From: Edaphochlamys debaryana | Lineage: Eukaryota; Chlorophyta; Chlorophyceae; Chlamydomonadales | Length of the DNA: 64,000 bases | Assembly (NCBI GenBank): GCA_016858145.1 | Contig: JAEHOE010000052.1 | Coordinates: forward strand, 124,001-188,000 | Direction: 5' to 3' | Part shown: positions 57,047 to 64,000 of the stretch, piece by piece | How positions within the stretch are numbered: the stretch's first letter is position 1 | How the letters are laid out: every line of letters begins with the position of its first letter | Made by a program: the position numbers and the translations under genes | Notes under the pieces: generated by a model | What the model was told of the DNA's origin: nothing | The model's input: the letters and a program-made list of their open reading frames with translations, nothing else | The model's database searches: none

Positions 57047-57431
57047 GGCTTTGAGATATTGCAGTACTGAATGATCGGTTGCTGTCAGCGAATGAGTTGC
57101 TTCTGCGACAAGCCAAAAGTCGGCGTGGCTACTTTCATGTCGACAGCTGGATCAACGCCGTACTGCAAGTGTCAGAACTCAGACTATTGTACGCTAGTAC
57201 GCTACGGTACGCTTGGTGAGGGTGCAAGCGGGTTTGTGAACAAAGGAGGGGAGGGGCTGCTCGGCGAGGCTGCCGGAGGGGACGGGCGGGGCAGGGGCGC
57301 GCGTCGCGTGTTCAGGGCATGGTCGGTGAACACGGCCTACTTACGCCTCATCAGCGAGCACTTTATGCATAGTCAACAAGTCTGAACCATGAGTTGAGCT
57401 GCCGCAGCGACCATGCGCCCCCCGACCAACC
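57047..57431. promoter_or_regulatory. Divergent intergenic region
   Basis: 385 bp separate the start of the minus-strand F-box/LRR pseudogene from the start of the exostosin gene, so this must contain the exostosin promoter. TACGCTAGTACGCTACGGTA is a short internal near-repeat (about 57190-57210). No convincing core promoter element. Confidence 0.4.
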
Positions 57432-60400
57432 ATGCGCTGTCTCCCTTTTGCGATTCTTTTCACCGCTACATGTCTTCTTTTGCCTCGCGACAATGGATTA
57501 GTTAGCGGTGGTCTTGCAGGATGGCTACGCGCTCGCTTGCAGCCGCAGGATGAAGCGCCAGTCTCGCGGCCTCGCTCCTGTCCCAACGGGTGCAGCGGGG
57601 AGGCCACGTGCCAGGAGGAGCTGGGCAGGTGTGTGAAGTGCCCTAGCGACAGCTGAGCTGTCCCGCCCGAAAACACATTCCCGCCGCACACTACTTGCTC
57701 TCTCCTGCCGCTGCCTTCCCCAGATGCGACTGCCCAAAGGCGAGTGCCTGCGTGTCATGCGCTTGCTTGTGACACCGCGCGGGATGTCCCCGTCGACCAT
57801 CGCCCAGGGGGGCGGGGGCTTTAGGGCCTGTTCCCCCTCACCCCCTGTACTCCCGCGGGTGGGGCTGGGGTTGGGCCTGGTTGGGGTCCTCCCACGGGGC
57901 GTCCTCCGCATCACGCGGCTCCTTTACGCCCGCTCCTCCTTCCATGTACAGTTCCTTTCGGGCGACGACTGCGGCAGCAAGCGCCCGGCCTCGGAGCTCA
58001 AGGCGTATAGGCGGGATGCAGCCCGGGAGAAGCACCGGCCACTGCCCTGCCTCAACAACTGCTCTGGCCTGGGGGGGTGCGCGTGGGGCGACTGCATCTG
58101 TACGAAGGGTACGGACAGCCGGAGGGGGAGTGTGTGTGTGTGGGAGTCTAAACCGTGTCAAGTCATCATGACGGCTATCGGTACTATTGGCCCGTGCAAG
58201 TCTCGACCTCGACCCGTTCGACAGGGGTTGAGTGCGGGGTTGCGGATGCATGCCCTGCCCGATAGCCTTGTCCTCCACACGCCACCCGGTCCAGCGCCTT
58301 TTTCCTACCCCTGTTTCCCCCTCCCATGGCCTTGTCCCCTAAACGCCACCCGACACAGCAACTCTCACCCTTTCCCCCCTCCCAACCCCCGAAGGTCACT
58401 TTGGCTCGGACTGCTCCCTCTCCCTCGACCCAGCCACCAGCAAACCCCTGGTCTTGGCGGGGCAAGGCTATAGCCCCCGCAAGAAACGGCCGCTGGTGTA
58501 TGTGTACGACATACCGCACAAGTACTCGTCATGGTGAGGTGGATGGGGGAAAAGAGAGCGAGGGGGAGGGGGGTTGGGACGAGGCATGGGGAGGTGTGGG
58601 GATGTGGGATCTGGGTGGGGATGTGCCACGCCTTTGCGAGAGCGTGCTGCGCCCAGCCTGGCGCTGCGCGCGGGGGTGCGTGGCCGGCAGGGGGACGCGG
58701 GGCTGTGCAAGCTTGAGGGGGTGGCGAGGTGGGGAGCTGCAAAGGGGCGCGAAGGATTGGGGGCCTTCCCCTGTGTGGTTGACGTGTCCACACGGTTGGG
58801 GGTCACGGTCCGCTTCCCTCCCTCGAGCCCCACCCTTTCCCGGCTCCCCATCCCCAGGCATCCCCTGGCCGTAATGTACGCGTGCTGCCGTGCCTCTTGA
58901 ACCCATGCCCGCACCTTGGACGTTGGACCCCCTTTTCTTCTCATCTTCACCTCAACCCTGTTTTCCTTCCCCCCTCCCCCCCTCTGCCCTCAAGGCATAA
59001 TTACGGCCTAGTGGACCGCGCCCTCCCTTGGGTGTTTTGGGAGCGGCTGGCGGGGAGCGGGGCGCTCACGGCGGACGGAGAGGAGGCGGTGAGGAGGGCA
59101 GGGGGCGGGGTGTGAGGAAGAAGGGGACGGAGGGGGACGGAGGAGGGGGTGAGGGGGTTGGGGGTGGGGAGGCGTTGGGGAGTGAAGGGGGTTGCATGAC
59201 ATGGCGTTTCAGCAAGGGACACGGGAGATGGAGGAAAGCAGGCGGTGTGCAGGGGGGGGGCAGTGCGCTGGTCGTGGGCCAAGGAGGGCCGAACAGCTCC
59301 GAGGAGGGCAGGCGGTGAGGAGGGCAGGGGGCGGTGTGAGGGCCAGGGGCCGGTGCGTGGTGTGGGGGCGTACCGCGGTCCTGCACGCCGCATGGCCTTG
59401 AGGGATACCTGGGATTCCATGCGGGCTGCCAAGTGGAGTGCAGCCGCCCCCCGCGCTGGGCCAAGTCAGGGTTGTGACAGGTGTTACCAGTCTATCACAG
59501 CCCCCTCACTTCCCCCCCCCCCTCCTTGCCTTCCCTGACCAGGTGCGAACCCCCCTCCCCCCACCCCCTCCCTTCCCCAAAGGACTGGTTCTTCCTCCCC
59601 GTCAAGCTGAGGGTCATGTCTGACGGGTACGAGCTCAACAGGGCCATCAAGTACGTACGGAAGCACTGGCCGTGGTACGACAGGTACGACCACCGATCGA
59701 TGCTTTGGCTCCTGGCCATCCTGCGTCTTTGAAGGCGCGCCACACCGCCGGGCACCGCACCCTTCACAGCCGGGACATTGGACACATGAGCGCCCGACCG
59801 TCATCCAGCAGCCCCCCAACAACACGCCGGCCGATAATCCTGCGCTCCTCCCCTTGAACTACCCGGCCCCCTCCCTCGCCCCTTCCCCTCCCCCCCCAGG
59901 TACCAGGGGCACCGGCACTTCGTCATTCACACGGGCGACACGGGCCGCGGGGAGGTGCCGGTGGGTAGGCTCGGGATAGGCGGGCTTGCACGTTTCCTGC
60001 AGGGCGGGTGGGCGGGCTTGCACGTTTCCTGCAGGGCGGGTGGGCGGGCCTGCACGTTGCCTGCAGGGCGGGAGGGTGGGTGGGGGCGCAGGCGGCGGCC
60101 AGGGAGGGTTTGACACCCCCTGACTGTGGCCTCGAACCTCCGACTCCGCAGCTCGTGTCTCACCCCCCTCACCCTCTTCCCTCTTGCCCCCCCCCGCCTT
60201 CCACCCCCCCCAGGACTCCACCCGGGCCCTGGCCGCCAACCTCACCTGGCTGCACCACTGGGGCCTCACCAGCGATTGGCCCAGCTCGGGGTGGAAGGCG
60301 GCGCACCGGCGGGGCAAGGTGGGGGGCTGTGGGGCTGTGGGGGGGCTGACGAGGGGCCTAGAGGGTTTGGAGCTCCGCGCTGCTGTGCCCAGTCGCTCTG

Positions 60401-63400
60401 TTTGTCACTGGAACGACCCCTTAGGGTACACCCCCTCCAATACCCCCTGCCCCCCCTGACATCATCTCCATCCCCACCCCAGGACCCCGGGTGGTCCCCA
60501 TCCACTTTGGCTGCAAACCCACGCATACGCACACGGGCCGGCCGGCTAGTCACCGCGCCTACGCTTCCGTCGGCTCAATCGAGCAGCCAATCACACGCCC
60601 TCTCCTCTCCCCTCCCTCCCCCTCGCACAACACCCCAGGACGTGGTTGTCCCCATCTACTTTGGCGGCAAACAGGGCCCCTCCCACGTGCCCATGTCGGG
60701 GCTCCACCCAAGGGCGCCCCGGCTCAAGCGGGAGAACGTGCTGCTGTTTGCGGTAGGGTCCCAACGTCCCATGTGTGGGACAGTAGAGGGACTGAAGGGT
60801 AAGGGGAACGGGCTGAAGCGGGAGAACGTGCTGCTCTTCGCGGTGGGTTGGGTGAAGGGGGTTGGGTGGGGTAGGTTGCCAATCAGGGCCTTCTGATTCG
60901 ACCGGCGCCCCCCCCCTCCTCTCTGTCCCCCAGGGACGCATCTGCGGGGACTCCTCCGAGCCCCACCCCTCCAAGGAATGGCCCCACTGCCGGACGCAGG
61001 CCAGCGCTGGGTACAGCCAGGGCGCACGGCAGCTGGTGGGTGGTACGGGGGGCTACGGGTCAGGTAGGGGGCGCGTACGGCAGCACGTATGGCGGCAGGT
61101 GATTGTACGTACGGCGGCAGGTGGACGTACGTACGGCACCGGGTGGGAGTGGGTCAACCACCACCATTGCTTGCCCCCTGTCAGGTCCACTTCCACCACC
61201 ACATGCGCCCCGGGTACAAGATCGTCACCCGTGATCCGCTGTACCAGGTGGATCTCCTCAGCTACAGGTGCGGAGGGACAGGCACGGGCTTCCGTGGGGC
61301 TGGCGACAGACCGGCAGTCCCTTGCATGGGGAGTCGAGATCACGTGCTGACCCAAACGCAACCGCCGCAATCTGCCCCCTACCCTCTCAGGTGGTGCCTG
61401 TCGCCCTCCGGGGGCGGCCACGGCCATCGCCAGGTGTGTGTGGGGGGGGGGGGCGCGGGAGGGGGGCAGGCAGGGATGAGGCAGGGCGCCGGTTTGGCCC
61501 GATAACCCTTGCCCCTTCCGGCCCCGATACTATGTGCCCGGGCCGTCCTCCCCATCTCGTCTGCCCCTCTCATACTGACCTCTTCGACTCCCTTCCCCCC
61601 TCCATTTCAGACCCTGGCGGCGGTGGTTGGCTGCCTGCCGCTGGTCGTTAGCGATGACGTCATGCAGGTGCGTGTGCTGGGAGTGCCGTACGAACGCGTT
61701 CGCAGTTCTTAGTCATGCACAGTCACGGACTGTCATCCGGGCCTGCCTCGGGCCTCCCTGACCCTGGAGCCCTCATGCGGTTAATGGCCCGGGTTCAGGG
61801 GTCCATGCTACGGTATGCAACGATTCATCTCAGCATCCCTCTGCCCCTTCCCCTGGTTCCCCCGCCGCCCCTCTCACGTGCGCTTACCCCACCCCCCAGC
61901 CCTGTAAGCCCGAGATGGACCGGTCCCATACCTCCCCTATGATCCCTGGTCATCCCCTCGTTTCCTCCCCCCCCCTACCCCCCCAATACAGCCATTTGAG
62001 CCTGAGATGGATTGGTCCCGCTTCTCCATCCGGGTGGCGCACGCCGACATCCCGGGGCTGCATGGGGTGCTGGGGGGGGTGGGGGAGGAGGCGTACCAGC
62101 GGATGCAGGTGCGTGTGTCTTACAAGGGGGAAGAGAGGGGGGGCGAGGGGGAGAGGCGTGTATGTTTCGGGGGGAGGAGGCGTACCAGCGGATGCAGGTG
62201 GGGGGGACAGGGAGGGGGTGGATGGGGAGCGGGTTTGGGTAAAGGGAGGGGGTCGCACGAGTGTGCGGTTCCCACAGGCGGGAGTGAGAGAGGAGAGCAC
62301 GGTTGCGAAGCTGCCCTCGGCCCGCACACCCTCACACCGTGTCCCCTTTCCCCTTCCACCCCCCCACCCCACCCCCCAGGACGCCGCCCGCTGCGCCGCC
62401 CAGCACCTGGTGTTCAGCACCATGAGCGGGGCCTTCATGCAGGAGGACGGCAGGTGGGTGGGGGACGAGGGGGAAAACGTGTCTGTGTGTGTTTCGGCGG
62501 CACGGCAGGGCGGCGAGGCAGGAGAGGGTTGGGGTACAAGCCAGGCCGTCCAAACCTCCTGCCGTACCGGTATGCCAGGTCACCATTGTTCCGCATGCCC
62601 TGCCGTACGCTGCCGTACAGGTGGGACGCGTTCGAGTTCATACTGGAGATCCTGCGCATGCAGCAGTCGTACCCGGGGCTGGATCCAGCCAAGTACGCCG
62701 AGACGGACGAGCAGTACAGGTGGGGCTGGGGTTGAATCCGGGGTGGATGGGGGGTGGGTAGGGGTGGTGCAGGCCACGTCGGGCAGGGCGGCACAGGATG
62801 TGCGGTTTGAGGCAAGGGTGGGACGTCCGGCGAGCTGGGACAAGGGGTAGCCGGGCCCCCTGTCACGACCCCGCGTGTAACCGCTCCCACACTGACGAAA
62901 TGGGGGTCACACCGGCTGGCAAACAGGGCGGTACACCATCACCCCCTGTTCGATCAGGCCGCATCAGGCCGCATTTGATCCCGACGCATCTCCGCGACCA
63001 TCCTCTTCCTCTGTGCCCCTCCCATGCCTCCTCCCCCTCAAGGCAGTTCGTCAACTGTGGGAAGTCAAACTGCCCCCCGCGGCCCCCTTACCTCCTCACC
63101 CCTCAACCCCCTCCCCACGCCTCCCGCCCTGCCAAGGCACTTCGTCAACGGCGGGGAGGCCGACATGTCCGCCTTTGGCGCCAAGGCCCGGGCCTGACGT
63201 GTGTCACCGCTGCCCCTTCCCACCCTATCCTACCCCCGCATGCCCCTCTCGAAGGAACTTCGTCAACTGCGGGGAGGTAGACATGTCCGCATTCGGCGCC
63301 AAGGCCCGGGCCGCCGCCGCGGCGCGGTACCCCGTGCCCCTGGCCATGCCGGGACTGCCCAACGACACTGTCATCACGTGGGAGCACCTGTACGCCGAGG

Positions 63401-63791
63401 TACGGCGGGGTACGGCGCACTATGGAGGGCGAGGGTACGGCAGGCCGACGGTAGTGGCAGACAGCCACCAGCACCCGGCGTGTGTACGCAACCCCGTCTT
63501 CACCCTCCCTTCCGCACCCCCGTCCCGACGCCTCTCCACGGCTGCTCCTGACGTTTCCACCCCGGCACCCCTGTGGACCCTGGCCTCCTCCCCTCTCTGC
63601 CCCACAGGACATGAGCATTTTGAGCACCCGACACCCCACCTTTGGCCACTATCCCTCACCCTTCCTTTCCCTTCCGCCATCCTGACCCCGGCCCCCCAGA
63701 ACGGCAAGGGCCTGGCGAGGCTCATTGGCGCCGCGGGGCAGCACCCCAAGGCCGAGGCCAACACCTCCCTGCCGCTCTGCTCCTTCTCCAG
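57432..63791 (+). CDS. EGF-like/exostosin (GT47) glycosyltransferase, 3' incomplete
   Basis: Predicted Golgi type II membrane glycosyltransferase. Exons: 57432-57628, 57724-57739, 57952-58108, 58395-58533, 58995-59088, 59583-59683, 59900-59960, 60214-60318, 60639-60752, 60934-61035, 61185-61267, 61391-61433, 61611-61667, 61992-62108, 62380-62453, 62621-62719, 63255-63399, 63700-63791; about 598 aa so far, phase open at the window edge. A hydrophobic signal-anchor lies at about 4-18 (LPFAILFTATCLLL). Two Cys-rich EGF-like units follow (CPNGCSGEATC...CDCPK...GDDC; CLNNCSGLGGC...CICTKG...GSDC). The exostosin domain begins KKRPLVYVYDIPHKYSSW near 155 and includes ADWFFLPV, RWCLSPSGGGHGHRQ and VVSDDVMQPFEPEMDWSRFS, the typical GT47 nucleotide-sugar region. 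Intron 2 would use a GC donor (AAG|GCGAGT) after a 16-nt exon. Several introns carry exon-edge copies. Acceptor choice for exon 17 is not unique. Confidence 0.88.
59301..59340 (+). repeat. Echo of exostosin exon 5 3' edge
   Basis: GAGGAGGGCAGGCGGTGAGG and following bases repeat the exon 5 end and intron start (59079-59115, GAGGAGGCG|gtgaggagggc). Guanine-rich context lowers specificity, but the junction GGCGGTGAGGAGGGCAGGGG is shared. Confidence 0.6.
59981..60072. repeat. 32-bp minisatellite in exostosin intron 7
   Basis: Almost three copies of a 32-bp unit beginning CGGGCTTGCACGTTTCCTGC at 59981, 60013 and 60045. The unit contains CTGCAG but no exon sequence. Confidence 0.92.
60477..60522 (+). 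repeat. Echo of exostosin exon 9 5' edge
   Basis: CCCCAGGACCCCGGGTGGTC and CCCATCCACTTTGGCTGCAA repeat, with changes, the acceptor and first about 36 bases of exon 9 (60639 on, DVVVPIYFGGKQ). The copy would code DPGWSPSTLAAN-like sequence after an indel, so it looks decayed. Confidence 0.8.
60808..60847 (+). repeat. Echo of exostosin exon 9 3' edge
   Basis: GGGCTGAAGCGGGAGAACGT and GCTGCTCTTCGCG|gtggg repeat the last about 33 bases and donor of exon 9 (60718-60757, RLKRENVLLFA). The decoy donor is intact, about 90 bases downstream. Confidence 0.92.
61897..61941 (+). repeat. Echo of exostosin exon 14 5' edge
   Basis: CAGCCCTGTAAGCCCGAGAT and GGACCGGTCCCATACCTCC resemble the acceptor and start of exon 14 (61992 on, PFEPEMDWSRFS); the copy would read PCKPEMDRSHTS. 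It lies about 92 bases upstream of the real exon. Confidence 0.82.
62171..62203 (+). repeat. Echo of exostosin exon 14 3' edge
   Basis: GGGGAGGAGGCGTACCAGCG and GATGCAG|gtggg repeat the last about 27 bases and donor of exon 14 (62081-62112, EEAYQRMQ). It is 85-90 bases downstream of the true junction, with an intact donor. Confidence 0.92.
63040..63197 (+). repeat. Two echoes of exostosin exon 17 5' edge
   Basis: Before exon 17 (63255 on, NFVNCGEVDMSAFGAKARA) its start occurs twice more. At 63040-63065 (CAAGGCAGTTCGTCAACTGT) the copy is short. At 63134-63197 it extends about 60 bases (HFVNGGEADMSAFGAKARA) with its own AAG acceptor and ends in TGA. Splicing to the middle copy would keep the frame and terminate the protein about 20 residues later. 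Confidence 0.92.
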
Positions 63792-64000
63792 GTGGGGCCC
63801 GGGGCCGTGCCGCGAGCCCTGTTGTGCGGTCTTGCATTTGTCCATGACTTTTGACCCGGGGCCGTGCCGCTTCGACAATCCCTGCCTGATCCCTGCCGCT
63901 TGTGCTCCTGCGTGCACGTGCTCGGGCTTCGTAGTGCCCGGGCGACCAGGTCTCAGTGCCCCTTCTCCGCACTGCGTCCTGCTCCCCCTGCCTGCGCCCC

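Noticed and set aside
63600..63685. Possible extra exostosin exon (DMSILSTRHPTFGHY)
   Set aside because: It follows a good CAG but no matching donor was found before the clear exon at 63700, whose phase already fits exon 17.
1..64000. tRNA, rRNA or other structured RNA genes
   Set aside because: No cloverleaf or conserved rRNA segment was recognised on either strand by reading; a covariance search was not possible.

Overview
The window is nuclear DNA of a GC-rich, intron-dense eukaryote, most likely a chlorophyte green alga of the Chlamydomonas/Volvox type. The reasons are many short exons with GTGAGT/GTGCGG-like donors and pyrimidine-rich CAG acceptors, long Gly/Ala/Pro low-complexity stretches inside otherwise ordinary proteins, an EGF-exostosin (GT47) fusion, a chain of tandem paralogues and a Ty3-type LTR element. 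The lineage is an inference; no rRNA, tRNA or organellar marker is present. All gene models below were built by hand from splice motifs, reading phase and family motifs; the phases close exactly in the ABCF, MFS and exostosin models.

Layout: 85-648 is a non-autonomous hAT-like element with a perfect 8-bp target duplication. 1687-10330 (+) is a 20-exon ABC-F ATPase of the GCN20/ABCF3 type. 11538-29114 (+) holds five tandem members of an F-box-like/leucine-rich family; two are intact and three carry stops, frameshifts or lost splice sites, with gene scraps between them, including a second copy of the ABCF terminal exon. 30261-31508 (+) is a broken tyrosine-recombinase-like ORF. 31795-42235 (+) is a 24-exon MFS transporter with an unusually large central loop. 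43327-45810 (+) is a long unrecognised single-exon ORF. 47275-57046 (-) is a sixth F-box/LRR member, a pseudogene whose intron 2 contains a 7.1-kb Ty3-like retrotransposon (48896-56005) with near-identical LTRs and a scrambled pol. 57432 to the window end (+) is an EGF-exostosin glycosyltransferase gene, incomplete at its 3' end.

The housekeeping-type genes (ABCF, MFS, exostosin) have no evident pathway link. The most striking property is shared by all three and weakly by an F-box gene. Short copies of exon edges, including the splice junction, are repeated in the adjacent intron: 5' edges are echoed upstream and 3' edges downstream, in one to four copies. About twenty such exon-edge echoes were found by eye. 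They look like tandem duplications across splice junctions and may show how introns grow, or supply decoy splice sites, in this genome.
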